From Nocardia elegans NBRC 108235 (GTDB taxonomy: Bacteria; Actinomycetota; Actinomycetes; Mycobacteriales; Mycobacteriaceae): DNA of 64,000 bases. The notes beneath the pieces are model-generated. The model saw nothing but the letters and a program-made list of their open reading frames with translations. It did not search any database and was not told where the DNA came from. Below, piece after piece: positions 48,618-56,744 of this stretch. The first letter of the stretch is position 1. Each line of letters starts with the position of its first letter. The position numbers and the translations under genes were made by a program. The stretch spans positions 1 to 64,000 of the forward strand of contig NZ_BDBF01000040.1 of assembly GCF_001612845.1 (NCBI RefSeq), written 5' to 3'.

Positions 48618-48805
48618 TGGTTACCCGCTTCCTTGATGATCGCCTGAGCGGTGCGCTCCGGGATGTCGGCGTGGCGTCCGACAGGGAACTGAACGTTGCC
48701 GAGGCGGTAGATGTCGTGCCGGTTGCCGTGGCGGACGAACTCAAGGCTGAGCCCGCGGGCGTCAGCCAGTTTCTGCAGCTCCCGCATCAGCTTGTTCTTC
48801 TTCAC
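48614..48805 (-). CDS. hicA: HicA-like mRNA interferase toxin
   Basis: A 63-residue protein of double-stranded-RNA-binding fold. LEFVRHGNRHDIYRLGN contains the HGxxH-like motif with the catalytic His, and FPVGRHADIPERTAQAIIKE is the family C-terminus. HicA cleaves mRNA and halts growth unless bound by HicB. The GTG at 48805 immediately follows -10-like motifs (TAGAGT, six bases before), so the mRNA may be leaderless. Located in a prophage, it may aid maintenance or abort infection. Confidence 0.82.
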   Translation of the reverse strand: MKKNKLMRELQKLADARGLSLEFVRHGNRHDIYRLGNVQFPVGRHADIPERTAQAIIKEAGNQ

Positions 48806-48810
48806 ACGAT

Positions 48811-48854
48811 AACTCTAACACGATTAGAGTTCAAATCTCTAGTTGGATTAGAGA
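48811..48854 (-). promoter_or_regulatory. tandem palindromic operator of hicAB
   Basis: CTCTA-N7-TAGAG occurs twice: within AACTCTAA-N5-TTAGAGTT (48811-48831) and in TCTCTA-N7-TAGAGA (48836-48854). Centres are 24 bp apart. TTGAAC near 48833 on the minus strand could be a -35 element. Binding by HicB would cover the promoter. Confidence 0.7.
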
Positions 48855-49180
48855 AATTCGACTAGTGACAGCGTGGCGCCCCATGCTCGTCGCAAACTTC
48901 CAGCTCATGTACAGTGGCACTACAAAATCCCGCTGACGACCCGACCCCAAAATCGGAAACCGGCAGCGCAGCGGCCCGCTCGGGCTCCAACCTACGCCCA
49001 CCCTGACTCCGTCGCGGTGGGCGTAGCTGTATCCCCAAACTTGCAGCGCGACCACGTCAAACCGGGTGACTGTGGCCCGGCAAGCACACCCAAAGAGCGA
49101 GCGTGCAAGCCCGGGACCATGCCCCGGGTGGTGTCGCTGCGTCCAGCGCTGCAACCCTCCCCGAAACCGAGGTACCCGCA
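48855..49180. other. gap of about 330 bases without a clear gene
   Basis: Between the hicAB operator and the next small gene no frame has a ribosome site or a protein-like sequence. An in-frame GTG at 49103 could extend the 49181 gene upstream by 26 codons. The region may hold a promoter for the genes to the right, but no element is distinct. Confidence 0.4.
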
Positions 49181-49270
49181 ATGGATCTCGCCGCTCTGGT
49201 GTGCGCCCTGCTCGGCCGACACACCGCCCCCGCTTACATCGCGCCCTTCCTGTGGGAGACCGTGTGGTGA
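49181..49270 (+). CDS. 29-residue phage peptide, unknown
   Basis: A very short frame (MDLAALVCALLGRHTAPAYI, ending LWETVW) with CCGAGGTACCC upstream. Its stop overlaps the start of the next gene, typical of genuine small phage genes. Function unknown; an upstream GTG start at 49103 is possible. Confidence 0.4.
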   Translation: MDLAALVCALLGRHTAPAYIAPFLWETVW

Positions 49271-49434
49271 CCCGACTCGTTGCCTGCTGGCTACGCAACC
49301 TCGCCGATCACATCGACCCGCCCCGCCTGCCCCACATTCGGCGCGAGCCAATCAAGGTCGCGGACTGCGACGCCCTCGCCCGGTACTGCCGCGAGCGCGA
49401 CCCGAAAGACACCGCTCGCCTGCCGGGCCGCTGA
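49267..49434 (+). CDS. small phage protein, unknown
   Basis: A 55-residue basic protein (VACWLRNLADHIDPPRLPHI) with three cysteines but no clear zinc site. GTG 49267 is coupled to the preceding peptide gene. Not recognised. Confidence 0.5.
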   Translation: MTRLVACWLRNLADHIDPPRLPHIRREPIKVADCDALARYCRERDPKDTARLPGR

Positions 49435-49480
49435 CCTCACCGCGCCGCCCAGGCCGGTGACGATCCGAGAGGAAACGATC

Positions 49481-49588
49481 ATGCTGCTCAACGTCCTATC
49501 CGCCGGTGCTCAACTTCTGCCCTGGCACGCAATCGGCAGCGCCATCGGCGGCCTGATCGGCGACGCCATTCAGGCCGCGCTCCGATGA
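49481..49588 (+). CDS. 35-residue hydrophobic peptide
   Basis: A short peptide with a weakly hydrophobic helix (AIGSAIGGLIGDAIQAAL) containing GxxxG repeats. GAGAGGAAA precedes ATG 49481, and the stop overlaps the next ATG. It might insert into membranes; function unknown. Confidence 0.45.
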   Translation: MLLNVLSAGAQLLPWHAIGSAIGGLIGDAIQAALR

Positions 49589-49821
49589 CCCCGACCGTCG
49601 GGAGCGTCGTTCACTTCCAGCACCCTGACGTGGGAACGTGCCCGGCGTTCATCACTGCGGTAACCGCCGAAGGCGGCGTGTACCTGACCGTGTTCCCGCC
49701 GGGGTACACGTCGGGCCCGCTGAACGACGCATACAACCAACCGATTGCCGTGCCGTTCGCCGAGACCCCGACCGATCGGCACTGGACCTGGCCGCCGCAA
49801 ACCGAGCAACCGGACGCATGA
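49585..49821 (+). CDS. small phage protein, unknown
   Basis: A 78-residue beta-rich protein (VGSVVHFQHPDVGTCPAFIT, GGVYLTVFPPGYTSGP) of the SH3-like type common in actinophages. It overlaps the Ntn-hydrolase gene by four bases and could be its partner. Confidence 0.6.
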   Translation: MTPTVGSVVHFQHPDVGTCPAFITAVTAEGGVYLTVFPPGYTSGPLNDAYNQPIAVPFAETPTDRHWTWPPQTEQPDA

Positions 49822-50408
49822 CCGTCATCGCTGCCGTCGCAGCCCAAGGCCGAGTGGTCATGGGCTGCGACACCGCATCCGACCACAACGGCACCGCGCT
49901 CTACACCAGGCTCGGGAAGATCGGCGGATTCAAGACCACCGACGGTGAGACCGTCCTCATCGGTGGGGCAGGCCACGCCGCCATCATTCCCACGCTGCAA
50001 CGGCGCCTCACCATCGACGGCAGCCCGCGCGAGCAAGACGAGATCGGCGCCGAAGGATGGGCGAGCGCAGTCGCCGAAGCGATCACCGGCGTACTCGCAG
50101 ACGCGAACCCGCCGCTACTCAGCCCCGCAGGCGAACACGCCGCATGCCTCGACGGCATCCTGCTCATGGCCTGGCGGCAGTACCTGTGGGTTGTCCAGAC
50201 TCACTCGGCCATCCGGCCGCACGATGGCATCGCCGCCATAGGTTCGGGCCGCGACATCGCACTCGGCGCCATGCACACTGCGCTCGACTACGAAGCGCAG
50301 CCCTACGACGCAGTGCACAGCGCCGTGCGATGGGCGGCCCAGTTCGACTCGGGGTGCGGCATCGACGACCGCGGGCCGATGCTGTGCACCACCGACTGGG
50401 CCGAGTAG
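49818..50408 (+). CDS. proteasome beta-like Ntn hydrolase
   Basis: A 196-residue protein. After removal of Met the new N-terminus is Thr1, followed by VIAAVAAQGRVVMGCDTASD with Asp17, and RLGKIGGF with Lys33. These are the catalytic Thr, Asp and Lys at proteasome-beta numbering. IAAIGSGRDIALGAMH matches the Gly-Ser-Gly segment near Ser129. No propeptide is present, as in HslV. It probably forms an oligomeric threonine peptidase; whether it serves capsid maturation or attacks host proteins is unknown. It precedes the HNH/terminase genes. Confidence 0.8.
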   Translation: MTVIAAVAAQGRVVMGCDTASDHNGTALYTRLGKIGGFKTTDGETVLIGGAGHAAIIPTLQRRLTIDGSPREQDEIGAEGWASAVAEAITGVLADANPPLLSPAGEHAACLDGILLMAWRQYLWVVQTHSAIRPHDGIAAIGSGRDIALGAMHTALDYEAQPYDAVHSAVRWAAQFDSGCGIDDRGPMLCTTDWAE

Positions 50409-50412
50409 GCCG

Positions 50413-50748
50413 ATGGCACGGGCCCGCCTCCATACGTGCTCGGTAACTGGATGCCCTCGGCTACAGCCTGGCCCCCGGTGCGCCGAGCACGAGACCGAGC
50501 GAGGCCGGCACCTACGCCGCACCACCCCGACCAAGGCGACCCGCGACTACCGCGAGCAGCAACGCCGAGCCGCCGCGGTCCGGGCACACCGAGCGCGGCG
50601 CGGAGACTGGTGCCCGGGCTGGCGACGGCCGCCTCACCCGAGCGCGGACCTGACTGCCGACCACATCACCCCGGTCGCCAGCGGTCGGCCCGATGGCCCG
50701 CTGCAGGTGCTCTGCCGGTCCTGCAACAGCCGCAAGCGCGACCACTGA
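50413..50748 (+). CDS. HNH endonuclease
   Basis: A 111-residue HNH nuclease: SVTGCPRLQPGPRCAEH is an N-terminal Cys pair, TADHITPVASGRPDG holds the catalytic His, and VLCRSCNSRKRDH is the CxxC with the HNH Asn. HNH genes just before terminase genes assist DNA packaging and cos cleavage in HK97-like phages. GTG/ATG alternatives are close; ATG 50413. Confidence 0.88.
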   Translation: MARARLHTCSVTGCPRLQPGPRCAEHETERGRHLRRTTPTKATRDYREQQRRAAAVRAHRARRGDWCPGWRRPPHPSADLTADHITPVASGRPDGPLQVLCRSCNSRKRDH

Positions 50749-50896
50749 CCCGGTCAAATCGGACATTCCAGCACGATCGGCCGGGTATTTCCGCAGGTCA
50801 GAGGGGTGGCCGCCAGCCCAGGGGGGTGCCCCCGACCCCCCGACGGCGCTTCGCCCCGTCTGAGGTCGCTCGGTGGTGCGGAGGGTTCAAAAGTTT

Positions 50897-51073
50897 TCAG
50901 TCGCCCGAATCCGGCGTCCGATTCCGCTGCTTCGGGATGAGGCTGACGATTCCGAGCACGGCGACGAACAGACCGAGCACGACGCCGATCGGCTCGCCGC
51001 CGGTAAGGCTGATCAGGAACAGCAGCAGACCGACGGTGATGATCACCGCATCCATGAATCGTTTGTAAGTCAC
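50897..51073 (-). CDS. 58-residue two-helix membrane protein on the reverse strand
   Basis: GTG 51073 with GAGGGG upstream opens a frame encoding two hydrophobic helices (AVIITVGLLLFLISL and GVVLGLFVAVLGIVSLI), separated by TGGEP and followed by a polar tail. It runs against the packaging genes, in the gap between the HNH nuclease and the terminase small subunit. The topology recalls small holins or exclusion proteins; function unknown. Confidence 0.55.
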   Translation of the reverse strand: MTYKRFMDAVIITVGLLLFLISLTGGEPIGVVLGLFVAVLGIVSLIPKQRNRTPDSGD

Positions 51074-51165
51074 TGAGACCCCTCGGGATTGGTCGACCCG
51101 CGTCGCGATGGCGCGGATGCGTTGCGATCAATGTCGGTGTCCGGAATGTGGCTGTTACCCCCTGC

Positions 51166-51180
51166 CCGGCGCGAGGCCGG
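51166..51180 (+). repeat. leader hairpin, copy 1 (before terminase)
   Basis: CCGGC-GCGAG-GCCGG, found again at 56745. It lies 53 bases before the terminase small-subunit start and is followed in both places by CGG(G/A)AT-like sequence. Confidence 0.5.
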
Positions 51181-51232
51181 TCGGGATGTGTCTTGTCCGG
51201 GCGGCGCGATGCTGCCGGGAGGAGGTTGACCG

Positions 51233-51706
51233 ATGCCGCGTGGTGGTGCCCGCAATCGCAGTGGGCCGCAGCCGGATCCCCGCTCAGGCCGCACCGATCG
51301 CCGAGGACTGGCGTTCGTCCAGTTGCCGGCCGAGGGCTACTCCGGTCCTGCGCCGGACTTCCCGCTGTCGCGGCCGAAGGCCCGCGAAAAGCAGCTGTGG
51401 GCGAAGGTCTGGACGTATCCGCAGGCGGCGCAGTGGGCGCGCGAACCGTGGCGGCACGAGACGATCGCGATGTATGTGCGGTGGAAGGTTCGCGCCGAGC
51501 AGCCGCATGCCGCTGCTGCGGACGCTGCCGCATCTCACCGGTTCGCCGATCAGATCGGTCTCACTCCGGCTGGCCTGCGTGAGAACGGTTGGGAGATAGC
51601 GGCCGACGAGGTGGCCGCGGCCCGTACTCAGCGGGAGGCGGCGCCGGTCGAGACCTCGGCGCCGCCGGAGCGCCGGTTGAGGTCGATGCCCGGTGGGGGC
51701 AGCTGA
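51233..51706 (+). CDS. terminase small subunit
   Basis: A 157-residue basic protein (GGARNRSGPQPDPRSGRTDR opening) with a helical middle (ETIAMYVRWKVRAEQPHAAA), as in actinophage small terminases that recognise packaging sites. GGGAGGAGG precedes ATG 51233. It overlaps the large-subunit gene by 14 bases. Confidence 0.8.
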   Translation: MPRGGARNRSGPQPDPRSGRTDRRGLAFVQLPAEGYSGPAPDFPLSRPKAREKQLWAKVWTYPQAAQWAREPWRHETIAMYVRWKVRAEQPHAAAADAAASHRFADQIGLTPAGLRENGWEIAADEVAAARTQREAAPVETSAPPERRLRSMPGGGS

Positions 51707-52766
51707 GGAAGGCTGGGTCGTCGATTTCCCGACCCTCGGCGATATCGGCGAGGCGTGGATTCGACGGCACTGCCGACAACCGGACGGCTACCGCCGCGGC
51801 GCCGAATTCCGTTGGTCGGATTGGCAGTTCTGGTGCTCAGCGAACTACTACCGCGTCCGTCCCGGCGTGCAGTGGACGTCCGATGACGAACCGCTGTTCA
51901 ACCAGGCATTCGTCTATCGGCGTGCGCAGGTCGTCGCGCCGCAGAAGACGGGCAAGGGCCCGTGGGGCGCGTCGATGGCGTGTCTCGAAGCGGTCGGACC
52001 GTCACAGTTTCTCGGCTGGGCCGAGGAAGGCGACGGGTACGCGTGCTCGGACTGGGGTTGCGGCTGCGGCTGGGAGTACCCGTATCTCCCGGGCGAGCCG
52101 ATGGGCATGCGTCACCCGTCGCCGGTCATCCAGCTGACCGCGAACAACGAAGACCAGGTCGGCAACGTCTACCGGCCGCTGACCGCGATGATCCGGCTCG
52201 GTCCGCTCGGCGACCTGATGGCCGTGCGCGAGGGCTTCATTCGCATATTTGGCGGTACTGGCGGCGAGGACTTCGACCGCATCGACGCCGTCACCAGTTC
52301 GGCGCGCGGCCGAGTCGGCAACCCGGTGTCGTGGGTGCTGCAGGACGAGACCGGCCTCTACACCAAGCAGAACAAGATGGTCGGCATCGCCGAGACCCAA
52401 CGCCGCGGCGCGGCCGGCATGGGCGGGCGAACCCTCGAGACAACGAACGCGTGGGATCCGGCCGAGAACTCGACCGCGCAGCGCACCTACGAATCGAACG
52501 CCAAAGACGTTTTCAGGTTCTACCGGGAGCCGCCGAAAGCGTTGTCGTGGAAGAACAAACGCGACCGCCGCCGGATCCTGAAATACGTCTACGAGGGCTC
52601 GCCGTGGGTGAACCTCGACAGCATCGAGGCCGAGGCCGCCGAGCTGAACGAGGTCGACCCCGCGCAGGCCGAACGATTCTTCGGCAACCGACTCGTCGCC
52701 CGCGCCGGCACATGGCTGCCGCCCGACCTGTGGGACGCGGCGTATGCCCAAGCTGTGGCTTCCTAA
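51693..52766 (+). CDS. terminase large subunit, ATPase part
   Basis: A 357-residue protein carrying the packaging motor ATPase. The Walker-A-like motif is VVAPQKTGKGPWGA (about 82-95) and Walker B with the catalytic Glu is VSWVLQDETGLY (about 213-224). It ends at a TAA shortly after LWDAAYAQAV, where related terminases continue into the nuclease domain. The nuclease is encoded in the next frame, overlapping by 23 bases. Together they total about 558 residues, a normal large-terminase length. The gene is either split or broken by a frameshift. Confidence 0.88.
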   Translation: MGAAEEGWVVDFPTLGDIGEAWIRRHCRQPDGYRRGAEFRWSDWQFWCSANYYRVRPGVQWTSDDEPLFNQAFVYRRAQVVAPQKTGKGPWGASMACLEAVGPSQFLGWAEEGDGYACSDWGCGCGWEYPYLPGEPMGMRHPSPVIQLTANNEDQVGNVYRPLTAMIRLGPLGDLMAVREGFIRIFGGTGGEDFDRIDAVTSSARGRVGNPVSWVLQDETGLYTKQNKMVGIAETQRRGAAGMGGRTLETTNAWDPAENSTAQRTYESNAKDVFRFYREPPKALSWKNKRDRRRILKYVYEGSPWVNLDSIEAEAAELNEVDPAQAERFFGNRLVARAGTWLPPDLWDAAYAQAVAS

Positions 52767-53349
52767 CCCGCCGCCTGGCACCGCAATCTGTGTCGGGTTC
52801 GACGGTTCGGAGAACAACGACTGGACCGCGCTGCGGGCCGAGACCCGTGAGGGCTTCCAGTTCACGCCGCGATACGGACCGGATAAGCGGCCGACGATCT
52901 GGAATCCGGCCGACTGGAATGGCAGGATCCCGCGCGGCGAAGTGCACGCCGCGGTCGCCGAAGTATTCGAGACCTGGCGGGTAGCAAGGTTTTACGCCGA
53001 CCCGCTCGACTGGCGCAGCGAGATCGGCGACTGGGCACTCGCATACGGCGAGGAACACGTCATGGAGTGGGCGACAAACCGAATCAGCCCGATGTACTTC
53101 GCGATCCGGCGATTCGAAACCGACCTGACCACGCGGCGCATCACCCACGACGGCTGCCCGATCGCGGCCACCCACATCGGCAACGCCCGCAAGGTAACGA
53201 AACCGGGCGACAAATACGTGCTCGGCAAGCCGGCTGATCACCAGAAGATCGACACCGCGATCGCGTCCATCCTCGCCCACGAGGCGGCATCGGATGCGCG
53301 CGAGGCGGGCTGGGAAGACATCGACGGCCGCATGTTCTCGATGCGATGA
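52744..53349 (+). CDS. terminase large subunit, nuclease part
   Basis: A 201-residue frame with the RNase-H-like terminase nuclease: ICVGFDGSENNDWTAL (first metal Asp), FYADPLDWRSEIGDWAL (second acidic site) and DHQKIDTAIASILAHEAA (third, near the C-terminus). The ATG at 52744 lies inside the ATPase gene and has no obvious ribosome site, so expression would depend on coupling, a frameshift, or the gene is inactivated. Confidence 0.85.
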   Translation: MPKLWLPNPPPGTAICVGFDGSENNDWTALRAETREGFQFTPRYGPDKRPTIWNPADWNGRIPRGEVHAAVAEVFETWRVARFYADPLDWRSEIGDWALAYGEEHVMEWATNRISPMYFAIRRFETDLTTRRITHDGCPIAATHIGNARKVTKPGDKYVLGKPADHQKIDTAIASILAHEAASDAREAGWEDIDGRMFSMR

Positions 53350-53369
53350 CATAGGAGGTGAGCGCCTAC

Positions 53370-54791
53370 ATGGTCGAGCTGCGTACAACGCTCACCGACG
53401 ACGAACGCGACATCGTCAACCGGCTGAACGCGAAGTTTCACCGCCTGGTGCGCCAGGACGAGAGACACCGCGCCTATTACGGGGGAACGCAGCGGTTGAA
53501 GCACCTCGGTCTCGCGGTGCCCGAGGAGCTTCGCATTCTCGAGCTGGTTATCAACTGGCCCAAGATGTACGTCAAAGAGCTCATGCGGCGGCAGAAGATC
53601 AAGAGCATCTACCAGCCCGGCAGCGACGGCAAAGGCCCGGCCGACATGGCGCTGCAGGAAGGTTTCACCGCGAACAACCTCGCCTCCGAAATCCCGGTGC
53701 TGTGCAAGGAAAACCGCATCTACGGGCGAGCGATGCTGTCGGTCGGCGCGAACGAGGAGGACCCCGATCATCCGCTGATCCGGGTCGAGTCTCCGCGGCA
53801 GATGACGGTGCTCGTCGATACCCGGAAACGGCGTATCGCCGCGGCGCTGCGGCAGTACTACGACGAGGACATGAGAGAGCGGGTGGGCACGCTGCTGCTA
53901 CCCGACAAGACGCTGCAGATCGTGATGCGCCAGGGCGTATGGGATCTCGACGTCGTCGGCGACGACACCGGTGTCGACGAGCACAGGCTCGGGCGCGTAC
54001 CGGTGGTGCTGGTGCTCAACGATCGCGAGACGGGGAAGTGGGACGGCGAAACCGAGATGGCATCGGTCATGCCGATCACCGACGCGTGCGCGCGGACGCT
54101 GACCGATCTGCAGTACGGCGTCGAGACCGTGGCCATGCCGAAGCGGTACGCGCTCGGTTTCAGCAAGGGCGATTTCGTCGACAAGGACGGCAACCCGCAG
54201 CCGGTGTGGCAGACCTACCTCGATGCGCTGTGGGCGACCCAGAAGAGTCCGAAGGACGCCCACATCGGGCAGCTGCCGGGCGCGGACATCTCGGGATTCC
54301 ACAACACCGTGAAGATGTACGCCGAACTCGCGTCCAGCGTGACCGGCCTGCCGTTCCGGTTCTTCGGCCAGAACACCGCGAACCCCGCCGCGGAGGGCGC
54401 GATCCGGGCCGACGAGTCCCGCATCGTCTCCAACGTCGAGGAATCCAACACCGAGATCGGTATCGCGCTCGGCTGGACGATGGCCCTCTACGAGCGTTTC
54501 CGCACCGGGGAATGGCCCGCGGCCGGTCTGCCGATCGCGGTGGACTGGCGCAACCCCGCGACCCCGACTCTGGCCGAGGAAGCCGATTCCATCGTCAAGA
54601 AGACCGGCGGCACACCAGTGCTGTCGCGTGAGGGCGCGTGGGACGAAATGGGCTGGGACGAGCCGCGCAAGGCGCGCGAGCGCGGCTACTTCGCCGCCGA
54701 GGCCGAGGCCGATCCGGTCGCTCGGCTGGCCCGTGACCTGAACACGAACGGTGCGGGCGATGCCACCGCTGCTGCCACCGGCGTCGGCTGA
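53370..54791 (+). CDS. portal protein (SPP1 gp6-like)
   Basis: A 473-residue portal protein that would form the ring through which DNA enters the capsid. DERHRAYYGGTQRLKHLG and LVINWPKMYVKELMRR at the start and FHNTVKMYAELASSVTGLPF, FFGQNTANPAAEGAIRADES later are hallmarks of the Gp6/SPP1 group. ATG 53370 has AGGAGGTG at nine bases; the GTG inside that site (53358) is less likely. Confidence 0.9.
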   Translation: MVELRTTLTDDERDIVNRLNAKFHRLVRQDERHRAYYGGTQRLKHLGLAVPEELRILELVINWPKMYVKELMRRQKIKSIYQPGSDGKGPADMALQEGFTANNLASEIPVLCKENRIYGRAMLSVGANEEDPDHPLIRVESPRQMTVLVDTRKRRIAAALRQYYDEDMRERVGTLLLPDKTLQIVMRQGVWDLDVVGDDTGVDEHRLGRVPVVLVLNDRETGKWDGETEMASVMPITDACARTLTDLQYGVETVAMPKRYALGFSKGDFVDKDGNPQPVWQTYLDALWATQKSPKDAHIGQLPGADISGFHNTVKMYAELASSVTGLPFRFFGQNTANPAAEGAIRADESRIVSNVEESNTEIGIALGWTMALYERFRTGEWPAAGLPIAVDWRNPATPTLAEEADSIVKKTGGTPVLSREGAWDEMGWDEPRKARERGYFAAEAEADPVARLARDLNTNGAGDATAAATGVG

Positions 54792-56457
54792 GTACTACTC
54801 CGAACAGCGCGACATCACCGCGAAGGTCCTCAAGGCGGCCCGCGATATCTGGGGGCGTCAACCCCCGGCGGAGTTCGACGAGTGGTTCGCTGCCAACGCC
54901 GACCGGCTGGTCGCGACGATCACCGCGGGGCAGGCGAAAGCGGTCGACGGCGCCGACGACTATGTCGGGCGGGTGCTCGGCCAGCTCGGCACCCCGGTCG
55001 ACCCCGATGTCGGTATCGACACCTCGCGCCTGATCGGTATCGCCTCCGACGGCCGCGACCTCGAGGGCCTGCTGTACGGGGCGATCGTGCACGCCAAACA
55101 CAATGTCGGGCAGGGCTATTCGCCGTCGCTGGCGTGGAAGAAGGCCAGCGAGACACTGCTGCAGTACACGCAGACTCAGGTCGCCGACGCGGCCCGCGTC
55201 GCATCCGGGCTCGCGATCACCGCCCGACCCCACATCGGTTACGTGCGGCTGATCAACGTGCCGTGCTGCCCGCGCTGCGCGGTGCTCGCCGGCCGCTGGT
55301 ACAAGAAGGCGTCGTTTCTGCGCCACCCCGGCTGCGACTGCCGCAACATCCCCGCCAGCGAGGACGTCGCCGACGATCTGACCACCGACCCGCGCGCTTA
55401 CTTCGACAGCCTGTCGGCCGCGCAGCAGGACAAGCTATTCGGCAAGGCCAGTGCCGAGGCGATCCGCGACGGCGCCGATATCTCGCAGGTGGTCAACGCC
55501 GAGCGCGGCATGAAGGTCGCCGGTGTCTACGGCCGCGAGCTCGCAATCACCACGGAGGGCGTGACTAAGCGCGGCATCGCCGGCAAGGCGATCCGGGCCC
55601 GTGGCCGCAACGCTGCGACCACGCCACGACTGATGCCGGAAGCGATCTACGAGATCGCTGAGGACCGCGCCGAAGTGCTGTCGCTGCTGCGCAAGAACGG
55701 CTACATCTTCGACGGGCAGCCGAAACGGGCACCGAAGCCGACCCCGAAACCCGCTGCAGCCGAACCCGCGCCCGCGGTCGAGGCCACACCGGTCGAGACA
55801 CCGAATGTCGGCGAGCCGGCGCCGAAGCGGAAGGCGCGCAAGACCTCACCGTTCGCGGGGCAGTCGACCGCGGACTTGGAGGCGCGGATGTTCGCCAAGG
55901 CCGAGGCCGGAATCGTCGACGACGAATTCGACGCTCTCGCCGCCGAGATCGACCGCCGCACCCTGCGCGCGCAGGTCGAGCGGGAGCGCCGCGCGACAGC
56001 CCGGGAGACGAAGAACCGTACCGCGGACTCGACCTACGAGCAGCTGCTCGCGCAGGGCGTCGACGACGAGGAAGCGATCGAGCAGGCATACGGCGTGCCG
56101 GTCGAGAAACAGCGCCGCTACAACGCCACCTCCACGCTGCGCAGCTGGGGTTACGAGGGCAAGAGCCTCGACGCTCAAATCAGCGCGTGGCACAAGGACG
56201 AGGCGTATCGGGCGTGGCTGCAGGCCGAGAACGACACCAACGGCTACATGCTGTCCAAGGCGGGCGAGAAAGCCGGCACCGACCCGCGGCGACTGTGGTC
56301 GATGCCCGAGGCGCAGGCACGCAAGCACGCCAGCGAAGAACTGCGAGCATGGTGGGATGAGCACGGCCGCGTGACGAAAGCCGAGCTGAAAGCGCAGCTG
56401 CTCGACCCGACCGAGCTCGCGCGGATCCAGTCGAGCAGAAGGGATTTCCTGACATGA
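54760..56457 (+). CDS. minor head protein, MuF-like
   Basis: A 565-residue protein. The central region contains the MuF-type Cys/His cluster: INVPCCPRCAVLAGRWYKKA then FLRHPGCDCRNIPA. A Pro/Ala linker (about 325-360) leads to a basic/acidic C-terminal helical domain. MuF-like proteins lie next to the portal and are packaged or help assembly; some carry toxins at the C-terminus, but nothing of that kind is recognisable here. ATG 54760 overlaps the portal gene. Confidence 0.8.
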   Translation: MPPLLPPASAEYYSEQRDITAKVLKAARDIWGRQPPAEFDEWFAANADRLVATITAGQAKAVDGADDYVGRVLGQLGTPVDPDVGIDTSRLIGIASDGRDLEGLLYGAIVHAKHNVGQGYSPSLAWKKASETLLQYTQTQVADAARVASGLAITARPHIGYVRLINVPCCPRCAVLAGRWYKKASFLRHPGCDCRNIPASEDVADDLTTDPRAYFDSLSAAQQDKLFGKASAEAIRDGADISQVVNAERGMKVAGVYGRELAITTEGVTKRGIAGKAIRARGRNAATTPRLMPEAIYEIAEDRAEVLSLLRKNGYIFDGQPKRAPKPTPKPAAAEPAPAVEATPVETPNVGEPAPKRKARKTSPFAGQSTADLEARMFAKAEAGIVDDEFDALAAEIDRRTLRAQVERERRATARETKNRTADSTYEQLLAQGVDDEEAIEQAYGVPVEKQRRYNATSTLRSWGYEGKSLDAQISAWHKDEAYRAWLQAENDTNGYMLSKAGEKAGTDPRRLWSMPEAQARKHASEELRAWWDEHGRVTKAELKAQLLDPTELARIQSSRRDFLT

Positions 56458-56690
56458 GCGCTCAGGAATACCTCGACGCCCGTAACGCCGGACGCGCCGC
56501 ATTCGACCGCGGCGAACCGACCACCGCGAACCCCTACGCCGCCGCGGCCCGCGCCGGGCTGTCGTACCGCGACATCGTCGTCGACGGCGCCGATATCGCC
56601 GAGGCGAACCCGAAAGCGACCCGGCTCGCCCGGTTGTGGCTCGCTGGCTGGCAATCCGGCCGCGACGCCGACGAATCGTCCCGCAGCTAA
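56454..56690 (+). CDS. Rmf/CrpP-fold small protein
   Basis: A 78-residue protein. ARNAGRAAFDRGEPTTANPY and LARLWLAGWQSGRDA match the short repeat pattern (GxxAAxxGxxxxxNPY...WxxGWxxG) of the ribosome-modulation-factor/CrpP fold. ATGA overlap with the minor head gene. Why it is placed between head genes is unclear; it may act on host ribosomes late in infection. Confidence 0.65.
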   Translation: MSAQEYLDARNAGRAAFDRGEPTTANPYAAAARAGLSYRDIVVDGADIAEANPKATRLARLWLAGWQSGRDADESSRS

Positions 56691-56744
56691 GCGGGATCCG
56701 CGCACCGCCCCGCGCACCTTGGGCGGCACCCCTAATCGTCCCGA

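Noticed and set aside
48873..49460. 195-residue plus-strand frame after hicAB
   Set aside because: Pro/Arg-rich, no ribosome site, and in conflict with better-supported short coupled frames at 49181 and 49267.
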